A stretch of 64,000 bases of DNA from Hellea sp039977295 (GCA_039977295.1 JBDWDN010000011.1:186001-250000); one strand, 5' to 3'. Shown: positions 1 through 8,953, counted from the first letter of the stretch. Program-made: numbers and translations. The notes: generated from the letters alone by a model not told the origin.

Positions 1-2
1 AC

Positions 3-1841
3 GGTGAATTTCTGATCAATGCCCAAGGCGAAGATGTCGTGGCGGGTATTCGGACGCCGCAAACTCTGACGAAAAAAGCGCGTCTTGAAATGGGGGATGA
101 AGAACCTTCCATGGAAGAGGCTCTGCCTGCTGTTTACGCGGAACTTGCCGCAACATTTGAGAAACTCGAAGCGCATTACCGCGATATGCAAGACATTGAA
201 TTTACCGTTGAGCAGGGCAAACTATGGATGCTGCAAACCCGAACGGGCAAACGCACCGCTCGCGCAGCGCTTAAAATCGCTGTGGATATGGCCGAGGCTG
301 GACAGATTACACATGATGAAGCGCTCATGCGGATTGAACCGATCTCGCTTGATCAGTTGCTCCACCCAACGCTTAATCCTGATGCGCCGCGTGACGTGAT
401 TGCAATGGGCCTACCGGCGTCTCCAGGCGCGGCAATAGGTGAAGTCGTCTTTAGTTCTGATGAAGCCGAAGACCTTAAAAAAGCAGGCCACAAAGTTATT
501 TTGGTGCGCACAGAAACCTCCCCTGAGGATATTCACGGCATGCACGCCGCCGAAGCGATTGTAACAGCGCGGGGCGGCATGACCTCTCACGCCGCTGTTG
601 TCGCGCGCGGCATGGGTAAGCCTTGTGTCTCAGGCGCAGGTAATATCCGTATTGATATGGACGCGCAGCAATTCTCCGTTGCGGGCCGTATTATCAAAAA
701 AGGCGACATCGTCACCGTGGACGGCGCGAGCGGGCAGGTCTTTATGGGCGCCGTAGATATGGTGCAGCCTGAACTATCGGGTGATTTCTCTAAGATTATG
801 GAGTGGGCAGATGGGGCCCGCACGCTGGGTATTCGGACCAATGCTGAAACACCGCTTGATGTCCAAACGGCGAAAGATTTTGGAGCCGAAGGCATTGGTC
901 TTTGCCGCACAGAACATATGTTCTTCGAAGCGGATCGCCTCGCTCATTTCCGCGAAATGATATTGGCAACGGATAAAGAGGGGCGCAGAGATGCGCTCGC
1001 GAAGATCCTTCCCGTTCAGCGCGAAGACTTTGCCGCTATTTTCCGCATCATGAAGGATCGCCCTTGCACAATCCGCTTGCTCGATCCACCCTTGCATGAG
1101 TTCCTCCCGCATACGGAAGAAGATATTCAGACGGTCGCAGAGACATTGAACGTGCCAGCGAAAGAGTTGATGGCGCGCGCGCGGGAATTAGCAGAATCTA
1201 ATCCTATGCTAGGCCATCGGGGTTGCCGCCTTGGGATTTCATATCCGGAAATATATGAGATGCAGGCCCGCGCGATTTTCGAAGCGGAAATTATTGTGGA
1301 AAAAGAAACAGGCCGTAAGCCAATAGCGGAAATTATGATTCCGTTGGTCTCATCTGCCAAAGAGCTTGAAATTTTGCGCGACGATATCATCCGTGTGGCG
1401 GAAGACGTTGGCGGGGTGCATTATGTAATCGGCACAATGATTGAGCTGCCGCGCGCGGCGCTCCGTGCTGGCGACATCGCCGAGCATGCAAAGTTCTTTA
1501 GCTTTGGTACCAATGATTTAACCCAAACCACCTTTGGTCTTTCGCGCGATGATGCTGGGCGTTTCTTGCCCGATTATGTCGCGGCAGGCATCATGGAAAA
1601 AGACCCCTTTGTCACATTAGACCAAGACGGCGTTGGCGATCTTATCAAGATTGCGGTTGAACGCGGCCGCGCGGCTCGCCCTAACATCAAATTGGGTATC
1701 TGCGGGGAACATGGCGGCGATCCGGCCTCTATAACCTTCTGTCATAATGCGGGACTTGATTACGTGTCCTGCTCGCCTTACCGGGTGCCCATTGCAAAAT
1801 TATCAGCGGCTCAAGCGGCAATCAGCGCAAAAACAGCATAA
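3..1841 (+). CDS. ppdK: Pyruvate, phosphate dikinase, 5'-truncated by window edge
   Basis: Interconverts pyruvate, ATP and phosphate with PEP, AMP and pyrophosphate in the cytoplasm. The reading frame is open from base 3, and its first residues (GEDVVAGIRTP) are the conserved end of the ATP-grasp domain, so only about the last 613 of roughly 890 residues are here. Next comes the swivelling phosphohistidine domain with the GGMTSHAAV motif near base 580, whose His carries the phosphate. The PEP/pyruvate TIM barrel follows, with GLCRTEHMFF, RLLDPPLHEF, MIELPRAAL, GTNDLTQTTFG and the GICGEHGGDP block that holds the catalytic Cys. The gene ends just before a strong terminator hairpin. The family assignment is secure; the true start lies outside the window. 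Confidence 0.97.
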   Translation, partial: GEFLINAQGEDVVAGIRTPQTLTKKARLEMGDEEPSMEEALPAVYAELAATFEKLEAHYRDMQDIEFTVEQGKLWMLQTRTGKRTARAALKIAVDMAEAGQITHDEALMRIEPISLDQLLHPTLNPDAPRDVIAMGLPASPGAAIGEVVFSSDEAEDLKKAGHKVILVRTETSPEDIHGMHAAEAIVTARGGMTSHAAVVARGMGKPCVSGAGNIRIDMDAQQFSVAGRIIKKGDIVTVDGASGQVFMGAVDMVQPELSGDFSKIMEWADGARTLGIRTNAETPLDVQTAKDFGAEGIGLCRTEHMFFEADRLAHFREMILATDKEGRRDALAKILPVQREDFAAIFRIMKDRPCTIRLLDPPLHEFLPHTEEDIQTVAETLNVPAKELMARARELAESNPMLGHRGCRLGISYPEIYEMQARAIFEAEIIVEKETGRKPIAEIMIPLVSSAKELEILRDDIIRVAEDVGGVHYVIGTMIELPRAALRAGDIAEHAKFFSFGTNDLTQTTFGLSRDDAGRFLPDYVAAGIMEKDPFVTLDQDGVGDLIKIAVERGRAARPNIKLGICGEHGGDPASITFCHNAGLDYVSCSPYRVPIAKLSAAQAAISAKTA

Positions 1842-1884
1842 TCCTCTCCTGCACCGCTAAAGGATAGAAATTGCCCGATTCTGT

Positions 1885-1921
1885 AGAAATCCTGCCCATT
1901 AGGGTGGGTTTTCTAATTTTT
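1885..1921 (+). terminator. Rho-independent terminator of ppdK
   Basis: A 13-position stem (AGAAATCCTGCCC against GGGTGGGTTTTCT, one T-T mismatch and two G-T pairs) closes on an ATTA loop. AATTTTT follows. It sits 44 bases after the ppdK stop and before the next gene on the same strand. Confidence 0.7.
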
Positions 1922-2061
1922 GTGCCTATATACGTCCCCGAAAGCGCGGTTTTCGCGCAAAAGCTGTGCTGAGACATCATTACGTTTCAGAAAATTAATG
2001 ACTGATTAACCATGAATCTGGCAGTCTGTTGCACTAGGGCAACAGTCGGCATGATTCTTTC

Positions 2062-2877
2062 ATGGGACGTGGCATGACGAGTTGTAAGAACAAGGCGGAA
2101 AGTTTAGACCCCGCCACTATGGTAAATTATATGCGGCCAAAACGTTATATATTTGCAGGTTGGGCGGTCACGTTAAGTGCCGTAGCGGGCGCAGCATGGG
2201 CGTTTCCAGCTATTGCTGACAAAGCCGCAAGCCAGCGCGAATCAGCTGTTTGGCAAGCGCGGGCCGAAGCGTTTCAGGGCGTTGATCTCTCAACTGTAAA
2301 AATTTCTGGACATGCTGAGGCATTGGCCGCGTTTCACACGGATAAAAATATAGCCAATGCGCTTATGCGTGATGTCGTGATGACCAATGATCTCATGGCT
2401 ATCCCCGCGCAAACCTTTGTTACGGCTAAGTTCAAATCCCAAGAGCAGCGCTGCCTCGCGGAAGCTGTCTATTACGAAGCCCGTTCAGAGACCAAATCTG
2501 GCCAAAAAGCTGTGGCAGAAGTCGTGCAGAACCGCGTAAAGTCCAAGCATTACCCCAATACAATTTGCGGCGTGGTTTACCAAGGGGCCGAGCGCACGAC
2601 AGGATGTCAGTTCAGTTTCGCATGTGACGGGTCAACACTAAAAGAGCCTCGCGGTAAGCATTGGGCCATAGCGCAGAATGTGTCTACGCTGATGATCACA
2701 GGCGGCGTCAAACCTTTCACAGATAATTCTACCCATTATCACACAGTGGCTATTAACCCGATATGGTCTGGTAATTTGCGCGCGACGAAAAATATTGGCT
2801 ATCATAAGTTCTACAAATTCAAGTTCCGTGAACGTCCCGTTAAGAGCGCTAGCGTCAACGTAGCGCCGCCGACATAA
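2062..2877 (+). CDS. SleB-type cell wall hydrolase (Hydrolase_2 family)
   Basis: Probable peptidoglycan hydrolase of the SleB/CwlJ family acting in the periplasm. The protein is at most 271 residues. After an internal Met (base 2131) a basic stretch and a hydrophobic segment (YIFAGWAVTLSAVAGAAWAF) look like a signal or anchor, so the real start may be 2131 rather than 2062. The SleB core begins at CLAEAVYYEARSE, where the first Glu after CLA is the expected catalytic residue, and continues with AVAEVVQNRV, CGVVYQG and CQFSFACDG. The C-terminal STHYHTVAINPIW block is typical of alphaproteobacterial members. It stands alone between two transcription units. The family call is firm; the start is not. 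Confidence 0.85.
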   Translation: MGRGMTSCKNKAESLDPATMVNYMRPKRYIFAGWAVTLSAVAGAAWAFPAIADKAASQRESAVWQARAEAFQGVDLSTVKISGHAEALAAFHTDKNIANALMRDVVMTNDLMAIPAQTFVTAKFKSQEQRCLAEAVYYEARSETKSGQKAVAEVVQNRVKSKHYPNTICGVVYQGAERTTGCQFSFACDGSTLKEPRGKHWAIAQNVSTLMITGGVKPFTDNSTHYHTVAINPIWSGNLRATKNIGYHKFYKFKFRERPVKSASVNVAPPT

Positions 2878-2996
2878 GGATAAGTTTGGGCCTGGTTCAT
2901 CCTTTTCATCCACATCACAAATATCATATAGGCATGGAAGCCGATCTATATTTATGTCAAACTGTGTGCCTAACGAACAGATAGTAAGGTGCTTTA

Positions 2997-4166
2997 ATGG
3001 CGAATTTCCCCTCAACACTTGCGCTGGCGGTAGCGCTTTCGATTGGCACTATCGGATTAGCGGGCTGCGCGGCAACAGCGGCCAGCGCGTCCAAGACAAC
3101 AACCTCAAAGTCAATAACGCCGCCGAGCAAATCTGCTGAGCGCGTTACGCCTATGCCGTCCAAGGCATTGCCTAAGACGCTCACCCGCATCGCTTTCGGG
3201 TCCTGCCTCTCTGAGAAAGAAGATCAGTCGATTTGGACGACCGTTGCGGCGGAGAATCCCGATGCTTTCATCTTTATGGGTGATAATGTTTATGGTGACG
3301 CCTATAAAAGCTCGCCGCTATTCTCTGACCCCACTATGCCGAAAATGCGTAGCGCATATAATGAGCTTGCCTCAAGCACGCCCTTCGCCAATTTCCGCGC
3401 CCAAGTCCCGGTCATGCCAATTTGGGATGATCATGATTACGGGGCTAATGATGGCGGCGCGGATTATCTTTTCAAAGACCAAGCTAAGGAGATTTTCCTT
3501 GATGCTTGGGCTGTGCCGCAAAATGATGTGCGCCGTAAACGCGACGGGGTTTACACGTCTCAAATTATTGGTGAAGCGGGTAAACGCGTTCAGATTATAT
3601 TGCTCGATACGCGCAGTTTCCGCACCTATTTACAGGCGACAGATAAGCGCAATGAACCCGGCAAGGAACGTTACGTGCCGCTCGAATCTGGCGCAGGAAC
3701 AATGCTGGGTGACGCGCAGTGGAACTGGCTCCAAGGTGAGCTAAAAAAACCTGCTGACTTGCGTCTGCTTGTCAGCACTATTCAAGTCATTGCTGATGGT
3801 CATGGCTGGGAAGCCTGGCGGACAATGCCAGCTGAGCGTGAAAAGCTCTACACAATGATTAAGGAATCTGGCGCGAATGACGTTGTGCTGTTATCTGGCG
3901 ACCGGCATGCGGGGGCGTTTTATAAGCGTGAGGGTGTTGTCCCTTACACACTCAATGAATTCACCTCTTCATCTTTGAATCTTCCCGCCAGTAAATGGCG
4001 CGCCCAAAGTGGAGAAACCCGAATCGAAGACGGGCCTTACCGCACAACGACTATGCAATTTGACGTCAATTACGGCGTCATGGATATTGATTGGACAGCC
4101 CGGCAAGCTAAAGTGCGGTTAGTCAGTCCTGGAAATGATACTTTCATTGAGACGGTTAATTTTTAG
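2997..4166 (+). CDS. PhoD-like phosphatase lipoprotein
   Basis: Metal-dependent alkaline phosphatase/phosphodiesterase of the PhoD family, probably anchored to the periplasmic side of a membrane. The N-terminus is a lipoprotein signal ending in the lipobox LAGC near residue 25. A Ser/Thr-rich linker follows. Metal and active-site motifs appear in order: FGSCLSEKED, MGDNVYGD, WDDHDYG, LDTRSFR and SGDRHAGAFY. The AAGGTG seven bases before ATG 2997 supports the start. At 389 residues it is shorter than the classical Bacillus PhoD, as is common for the single-domain branch. The substrate cannot be deduced from the sequence. Confidence 0.88.
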   Translation: MANFPSTLALAVALSIGTIGLAGCAATAASASKTTTSKSITPPSKSAERVTPMPSKALPKTLTRIAFGSCLSEKEDQSIWTTVAAENPDAFIFMGDNVYGDAYKSSPLFSDPTMPKMRSAYNELASSTPFANFRAQVPVMPIWDDHDYGANDGGADYLFKDQAKEIFLDAWAVPQNDVRRKRDGVYTSQIIGEAGKRVQIILLDTRSFRTYLQATDKRNEPGKERYVPLESGAGTMLGDAQWNWLQGELKKPADLRLLVSTIQVIADGHGWEAWRTMPAEREKLYTMIKESGANDVVLLSGDRHAGAFYKREGVVPYTLNEFTSSSLNLPASKWRAQSGETRIEDGPYRTTTMQFDVNYGVMDIDWTARQAKVRLVSPGNDTFIETVNF

Positions 4167-4200
4167 ACAGAGATTAGGGCGGCGCTGCGGTGTCATATGC

Positions 4201-4878
4201 TTAGTTCTCTAATATATCTAAACGTTGTTTTTCAAAGTCCTTGAAGGGAATATCGCTTGATGTATCGCCTGATATTATTGGCGCAGTAATCAAGCCATGT
4301 TTTAAAATTTCACTTTGGCTCATCCAGTGAATGGCGTCTGCAGGGGCTTCATAAATCGTGAACCAGTAAAAAGCATCAGGAACGCCCATATCTACAATAT
4401 AATCGCGGTTTAACATATGCTCTGGAGAATGCTGTGGAAACTCCGCAGCTTCCTTGAACCCATCTGACCAGCTGTGAACGCCGAGTTTTGCTCCGTTCTC
4501 CATGGTGCGGTTGACGCCAGACAAGAAAAGGTCAACTGCCCCCGAGGCAATAACTGACTGAGCCGTCAGATGGGTATTCAGTTTTTTGGCGCGTAGCCAA
4601 CGCCCCATCTCAAATGTGACCTCATCATCAATCGAGCCGGGCATGGCCGTAAAGACGAGTGTGTCCACTTGAGGGTTGGCGGCGATAGTTTTTTGCATTT
4701 GCCCAAAGGTTTTGGAATTAAGAAGGTTCATCACATAAAGCTTATCGTCTTGCACAGAGAGAGTCGTTTTCTCTGTGCTGTTAAGGACCAAAATAGCGGC
4801 TGTTTCGCAGCTCGCCAGACCAAGGACTGCAGTGACGGAAATAGCGGATAATACTATTTTACTAAGCTGTAATTTCAT
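4201..4878 (-). CDS. ClpP-fold-like lipoprotein (COG3904-like), function unknown
   Basis: A 225-residue exported protein. I start it at 4878 because AAGGAGG lies six bases before that ATG, although the frame extends upstream. The N-terminus is a lipoprotein signal ending in LGLASC. The body resembles periplasmic ClpP/crotonase-fold proteins (COG3904-like): a beta-rich segment VDTLVFTAMPGS, then TAQSVIASGAVDLFLSG, where a Ser precedes the SGA turn as in ClpP, then LGVHSW, which could supply the His. The similarity is by motif only, so protease activity is not shown. It is followed 36 bases upstream in the genome by another lipoprotein gene on the same strand, possibly one envelope-related operon. 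Confidence 0.55.
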   Translation of the reverse strand: MKLQLSKIVLSAISVTAVLGLASCETAAILVLNSTEKTTLSVQDDKLYVMNLLNSKTFGQMQKTIAANPQVDTLVFTAMPGSIDDEVTFEMGRWLRAKKLNTHLTAQSVIASGAVDLFLSGVNRTMENGAKLGVHSWSDGFKEAAEFPQHSPEHMLNRDYIVDMGVPDAFYWFTIYEAPADAIHWMSQSEILKHGLITAPIISGDTSSDIPFKDFEKQRLDILEN

Positions 4879-4914
4879 TTCGGCCTCCTTATAGTTAGGC
4901 ATTATTGACAGGCG

Positions 4915-5316
4915 TTACCCGACCACACGATGGCCACGGCCTGCCATGCAATTTAGGACAATGTGTTTGCGCTCGCCGCGTGTCTCTAATGCGCGGTCGC
5001 CGCCGCCAAAGAGGGCACCGACGATAGCGCCGCCAACGAAATCTTCGATATTGGCTTCATCAGCTTCGGCAAGTCCGATAAGTCCGCCAAAACCAGCTCC
5101 GATAAGAGCTGAAGTGCGCGTATCACTATTGAGATAATCGCGGGATTCAGCGACTTGGCGGCATTCGCCAAGGTCCGCTGAATATTTTGCGTCTTGCGGT
5201 CCGTCCACGATTGGCCGGTAAGCCGCGCCGCCTGAGGCGCAGGCTGTAAGGGTTAGAGCTGCGCCTGAAATGAGGAGGACGCTGATGTTGCGTGTATTGG
5301 TTTTAATAGAAGTCAT
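4915..5316 (-). CDS. Glycine-zipper outer-membrane lipoprotein
   Basis: A 133-residue predicted lipoprotein with a signal ending in the lipobox LTAC followed by ASGG. The middle holds a Gly/Ala-rich membrane segment (GAGFGGLIGLAE, then VGGAIVGALFGGG) of the glycine-zipper type seen in Rickettsia 17 kDa antigen and YMGG-like proteins. It ends with CMAGRGHRVVG; a Cys pair (GECRQ and LNCM) may form a disulfide. The gene lies upstream of the ClpP-like lipoprotein gene and is divergent from the DUF2975 gene. It probably has a structural envelope role, but no specific function can be assigned. Confidence 0.7.
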   Translation of the reverse strand: MTSIKTNTRNISVLLISGAALTLTACASGGAAYRPIVDGPQDAKYSADLGECRQVAESRDYLNSDTRTSALIGAGFGGLIGLAEADEANIEDFVGGAIVGALFGGGDRALETRGERKHIVLNCMAGRGHRVVG

Positions 5317-5461
5317 GGTCTTATCCTTTCTGGGTTGACCGTTTCAGTTACAAACCCGTCCCCAAGCTTGCTTAATTTTCCCATTAAGGGTAAGAAATTA
5401 CTCTAACAAGGCTAAAAATTATTATAAAACAGTAATAAATTGTTCTTTTGAGGAAATAATA

Positions 5462-6001
5462 ATGGTAAAGAAGACAGGAATTTGGCGATTTGCGGGACCC
5501 CTTCGCATAACAGCATTGGTCACAGCAATAATTTATGGTCTGTTATATGCGGTCATCTGGAGTTTGGCATGGCTGGGCGACACAGAAACCGTCTATGATC
5601 TTGTTGATGTTGTCTCTCAAGAGCCGCTGAGCGCGTTACAAATCATTGGCGGTATGATATGCACTGGCTTAGCCTTTGGAGCGATGGTTCTTATTGCAAT
5701 CGCAGCAAATAGGTTTTTGAAGACAGCTTATAGAAGCGGTTTTTTTGAGGCTGGCGTTGCGCGCACATTGAAACATTTAGGGTATGGCCTCATCATATTT
5801 TATGTTGGCCTAATGCTCTCGGAAAATTTCATGCCTTGGCTTCTTACAAAGAATTTAGACTCTGAATTGCGTGAAGAGATTGAGTGGTTTCTTTTGGATC
5901 CCAATTTAGTGGCTTTACTCGTAGGGTTTGTCTTGCTTTTGCTTTCAGGCGCGATGGATGAAGCCCGAAAAATTGACGCTGATAATAAGCAGATTATCTA
6001 A
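5462..6001 (+). CDS. DUF2975 family membrane protein
   Basis: A 179-residue inner-membrane protein with four hydrophobic segments (about residues 12-38, 58-82, 108-126 and 148-165), the topology of DUF2975. These proteins are usually encoded directly before a small Cro/C1-type regulator, and that is the case here: the TAA stop overlaps the ATG of the next gene (TAATG), so the two are translationally coupled. The family's biochemical role is unknown; a membrane partner of the regulator is an inference from linkage. The 145-base gap upstream is AT-rich and holds the divergent promoters. Confidence 0.75.
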   Translation: MVKKTGIWRFAGPLRITALVTAIIYGLLYAVIWSLAWLGDTETVYDLVDVVSQEPLSALQIIGGMICTGLAFGAMVLIAIAANRFLKTAYRSGFFEAGVARTLKHLGYGLIIFYVGLMLSENFMPWLLTKNLDSELREEIEWFLLDPNLVALLVGFVLLLLSGAMDEARKIDADNKQII

Positions 6002-6246
6002 TGGTTGAAAATTCAAAATTTGACGATATTGCGAAAGGCGAAGTCGTTGTGACACTGGACATCATGCTCGCCCGCAGAAAGGTGAAGTCCAAAGAACTCG
6101 CTGCCTATGTCGGGATAACAGAAGCAAATCTATCGCAACTTAAATCAGGAAAGGTCAAAGGCGTACGCTTTGAGACCCTTGCCCGAATTTGTGAGTATTT
6201 GAACTGCAAACCCGGGGATATTCTAGATTTTGAGATAGAAGGATAA
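6001..6246 (+). CDS. Small XRE-family HTH regulator (YozG-like)
   Basis: An 81-residue cytoplasmic DNA-binding protein consisting almost entirely of one Cro/C1-type helix-turn-helix: MLARRKVKSKELAAYVGI, TEANLSQLKSGKVKGVR, and the closing ARICEYLNCKPGDILDF that is diagnostic of the small YozG/HipB-like group. It is coupled by stop/start overlap to the DUF2975 membrane protein before it. By family habit it probably represses its own operon; no operator was identified with confidence. Confidence 0.85.
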   Translation: MVENSKFDDIAKGEVVVTLDIMLARRKVKSKELAAYVGITEANLSQLKSGKVKGVRFETLARICEYLNCKPGDILDFEIEG

Positions 6247-6292
6247 GCGGTGAACATCCTCAAAAAAAATGATGAACCTTTTCGCCTCTTTT

Positions 6293-6317
6293 ACTGACTA
6301 TATAAATGTAAGTCAGT
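6293..6317. promoter_or_regulatory. Inverted repeat upstream of the ECF sigma gene
   Basis: ACTGACT and its exact complement AGTCAGT are separated by 11 AT-rich bases (ATATAAATGTA). The repeat ends 12 bases before the GTG start of the sigma factor gene, so it overlaps the likely promoter or leader. It could be an operator or a leader hairpin. Confidence 0.4.
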
Positions 6318-6329
6318 TTAAGGCAGTAA

Positions 6330-6902
6330 GTGGCAAGAGACATATCACATAAGCAAGTTTCAAGGGCGCTGGATAGTTTTCAGGCCGCAAAAGCGCGTGA
6401 GGGGGACCGCCGCGCTTTTGAAGGTCTTTATAAGCGGTGGCACGCACCTTTACTGCGGTTTGCCTATCGGCAGATAGGTCATCCAGAAATGGCTAAGGAT
6501 GTCATGCAAGACGCCGCATTGGCGATGGCAAAAAATATCCACCGTTTAAATGACCCCGAAATGTTTTCTAACTGGGCCTATACGATTGTGCGCCGCCGCT
6601 GCGCCGATCATATTAAGTCAAATATCAAAGATAGACATTTAAAGACCAAATTTGCCGCGGAGCTAAGCACCGAAGCTGTCGGGCACAGCGCGGAAACCAT
6701 GAGCATACGTCAAGGCTTAGCGAAATTACCTGATACAGAGCGGCTATTACTCACGCTGTTTTATGTCGAAGGATTGACGGGCGCGGAACTGGCCGCCGCG
6801 ATGGGCTTGCCTCTCGGGACCGTAAAATCGCGCCTATTTACGGCCCGTCAGCATCTTAAATTACTTTACGAAACAACGTCAAAAGGAGACGAAAATGAGT
6901 GA
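6330..6902 (+). CDS. ECF-family RNA polymerase sigma factor
   Basis: A 190-residue sigma-70-type factor of the extracytoplasmic function class. Region 2 is seen in LYKRWHAPLLRFAYRQ through AKDVMQDAALAMAKNI (about residues 31-72). Region 4 is seen in LAKLPDTERLLLTLFYVEG and the helix-turn-helix LTGAELAAAMGLPLGTVKSRL (about residues 130-172). The start codon is GTG with a weak AAGG eight bases upstream. The 3' end overlaps the next gene by eight bases, which points to a coupled regulator of this sigma factor. The inverted repeat at 6293-6317 may be involved in its control. Target promoters are unknown. Confidence 0.88.
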   Translation: MARDISHKQVSRALDSFQAAKAREGDRRAFEGLYKRWHAPLLRFAYRQIGHPEMAKDVMQDAALAMAKNIHRLNDPEMFSNWAYTIVRRRCADHIKSNIKDRHLKTKFAAELSTEAVGHSAETMSIRQGLAKLPDTERLLLTLFYVEGLTGAELAAAMGLPLGTVKSRLFTARQHLKLLYETTSKGDENE

Positions 6903-7260
6903 CTTTGATAAAACACTAAAAGAGCTATTAAGCGCTGAAGATGAGCGTTTTCTAACTGAAAACCTGCAAGAGAAAGAATTCTACAGTGAGGTTTGGGGCA
7001 GCCTGAAAGGTCCCGGCAGAGGAATGTATATAATGACTTGGATGGGCATCATTGCCTTTGGCGTAGGATTGCTTTTCTGCTTGTGGAAACTGTTTCATGT
7101 GCAGACAACACGCGAATTAATCCTGTTCGGGGTTTTTGCTATATTACTTAACTCGGCTCAAATTGCCCTGAAGCTGTGGTTTAATATGCGGATCAATCGG
7201 CAGGCTATTGTTACGGATATAAAGCGTCTTCAATTAGCCGTTTCGCGGATGTCGGCTTAG
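6895..7260 (+). CDS. Two-helix membrane protein, putative anti-sigma partner
   Basis: A 121-residue protein whose first 45 residues are charged and soluble (DFDKTLKELLSAEDERFL). Two transmembrane helices (GMYIMTWMGIIAFGVGLLFCLW and LILFGVFAILLNSAQIALKLW) and a short basic tail follow. The gene starts inside the end of the ECF sigma gene, the usual arrangement for an anti-sigma factor. No classical zinc anti-sigma motif (HxxxCxxC) is present, so the role is inferred from position and topology alone. It resembles DUF6768-type proteins found beside ECF factors. Confidence 0.6.
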   Translation: MSDFDKTLKELLSAEDERFLTENLQEKEFYSEVWGSLKGPGRGMYIMTWMGIIAFGVGLLFCLWKLFHVQTTRELILFGVFAILLNSAQIALKLWFNMRINRQAIVTDIKRLQLAVSRMSA

Positions 7261-7346
7261 GGTAATTTTTGAGACTACTTGGGTGCGATAGAACGTGAAA
7301 TCGCTGGGTTAGTGCCGTTCATCGCTAGCGATGACCGCGCTTCGTT

Positions 7347-7371
7347 GTAATCGATACACAGTATCGATTAC
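7347..7371. terminator. Perfect hairpin between convergent genes
   Basis: GTAATCGATAC, loop ACA, GTATCGATTAC: an 11-bp perfect stem in the gap between the sigma-partner gene (+) and nadC (-), ending two bases before the nadC stop. It has no T-tract on either side, so it may be a bidirectional mRNA 3'-end structure rather than a full intrinsic terminator. Confidence 0.5.
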
Positions 7372-7373
7372 GG

Positions 7374-8252
7374 TCACTCAGCGTCCATTCCAATGTCGAA
7401 ATTAGGCGCGCTATGGGTAAGGGCGCCAATTGAAATCACGTCGATACCTGTTTGCGCGAGGCCAGCGGCCGTGTCTAAATTAACGCCGCCTGAGGCTTCT
7501 AGCGTCGGGCGGGGGCCGTCAAACGCATCGACAATAGCAACCGCTTTGACGAGTTTATCTACGCCCATATTATCGAGTAAAATAACATCAGGGGCGTATT
7601 TCAAGACTTTCTTCAATTGCGCCAGCGTATCAACCTCAACGCTCACCCGCGTCATATGATCTGCATTTTTAGCAATAGCTTTCAACGCTTTATCGACGCC
7701 GCCCGCAAGCGCGATATGGTTATCCTTAATCATGATCGCGGCCGCTAAGCTTTCGCGGTGGGTAAACCCTCCGCCGGCCAAAACGGCTTGCTTCTCAACA
7801 GCGCGTAGGCCCGGCGTCGTTTTACGAGTCGCCGCAATACGCACATTTCCTGAATGACCTTTTTTGCCTTTAACAAGGGCGACATATTGAGAGGTCAGCG
7901 TTGCGACGCCTGACATACGGCCCAGAAAATTCAGCGCCACGCGCTCAGCCGATAAAAGCGCCCGGGTTGGCCCTTCGATGGTTGCGATGATATCGCCTTT
8001 TTTAACTTTGGAGCCATCGCCTTTTTTGACGGTGAACTTTACGCGGGAGTCGACCATAGCATAAGTCATTTGCGCGGCTTGCATGCCTGCAATCACGCCA
8101 GCTTCTCGTGCGCGCATCATCAGCTTTCCTTTAGCTGAGGCGGGAACTAGCAAGTTAGCCGTGAGGTCACCGCTATTGCCAAAGTCCTCATCTAGCGCGC
8201 GGCGCACCATAGGTTCAATAACTGTGGGGGGAAGTGGGGGAAGCTTTGTCAT
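7374..8252 (-). CDS. nadC: Nicotinate-nucleotide pyrophosphorylase (quinolinate phosphoribosyltransferase)
   Basis: Converts quinolinate and PRPP to nicotinate mononucleotide, releasing CO2, the third step of de novo NAD synthesis. The 292 residues match the usual length. The N-terminal domain begins ALDEDFGNSGDLTANLLVP. The barrel carries SAERVALNFLGRMSGVAT, the PRPP/quinolinate-binding IAATRKTTPGLR, then HRESLAAAIMIKDNHI and LLDNMG, and ends LEASGGVNL. nadB and nadA lie upstream on the same strand, with a LysE-type exporter gene in between, so this is a slightly interrupted nad cluster. Confidence 0.96.
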   Translation of the reverse strand: MTKLPPLPPTVIEPMVRRALDEDFGNSGDLTANLLVPASAKGKLMMRAREAGVIAGMQAAQMTYAMVDSRVKFTVKKGDGSKVKKGDIIATIEGPTRALLSAERVALNFLGRMSGVATLTSQYVALVKGKKGHSGNVRIAATRKTTPGLRAVEKQAVLAGGGFTHRESLAAAIMIKDNHIALAGGVDKALKAIAKNADHMTRVSVEVDTLAQLKKVLKYAPDVILLDNMGVDKLVKAVAIVDAFDGPRPTLEASGGVNLDTAAGLAQTGIDVISIGALTHSAPNFDIGMDAE

Positions 8253-8332
8253 AAGGCGGGTCTAACGGGTTCGAACGTGATTTAAAATAGGAAAATGGCG
8301 GGCTATAGATACTATCAAATTACGCCGAGTTA

Positions 8333-8953
8333 TCAGCCTGTTGAGATTGCAATCCAGGTAGCAATGGCAACGAGACTGAGTGAAAAGAATAATCGGGCAG
8401 AGAGGGATGTGCGCCATTGCTCCAATACATCGCCTAACTTCGCCCCCAAAATTACAATTAAAATATGAACCGCAATTGCGATGCTCAGATGCAATCCGCC
8501 GAGAAGCAGGATTTGCCACCAAAGAGGGCCAAGATCAGGACTTGCGAATTGTCCAATGACGACAACGTAAAATACAAGGGCTTTCGGATTAAGTAAGTTC
8601 GCAATTAAGCCTCTCTTAAAGCCTTTTTTCGATAAGCCGGTGGCTGAGGTTGGAGAGCCGGTGTCTGAAAAGGCCTCCCAGGCTAACCATAGCATGAAAA
8701 ACACGCCTGCCCAACGGATAGAATGATAGATAACTGGGAAGTTAGAGATCAAAGCCGACAGACCTGCAGCGGCGGCAACAATTTGAATGGCCAGACCCAA
8801 GGTGACGCCAGCCACAGCCATAATTCCAACGCGTTTCCCATATTGGGCAGATAACGCAGCCAGCCAGCCCATATTGGGGCCGGGCGTTAATTCGATGATG
8901 ATCATTGCAATTAGGAATGCCCGCCAGTCTATTTGTGCTAGAAACTCTGTCAT
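8333..8953 (-). CDS. LysE/RhtB family amino-acid exporter
   Basis: A 206-residue inner-membrane protein with six hydrophobic segments, of the LysE/RhtB translocator family that exports amino acids. The family signature after helix 1 is clear: IIELTPGPNMGWLAALSAQYGKRVG. A second conserved block is LIANLLNPKALVFYVVVIGQF. I use ATG 8953; a longer reading would start on TTG 8971. It lies between nadB and nadC on the same strand. The substrate is unknown, and a link to aspartate metabolism is only suggested by the neighbours. Confidence 0.85.
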   Translation of the reverse strand: MTEFLAQIDWRAFLIAMIIIELTPGPNMGWLAALSAQYGKRVGIMAVAGVTLGLAIQIVAAAAGLSALISNFPVIYHSIRWAGVFFMLWLAWEAFSDTGSPTSATGLSKKGFKRGLIANLLNPKALVFYVVVIGQFASPDLGPLWWQILLLGGLHLSIAIAVHILIVILGAKLGDVLEQWRTSLSARLFFSLSLVAIATWIAISTG

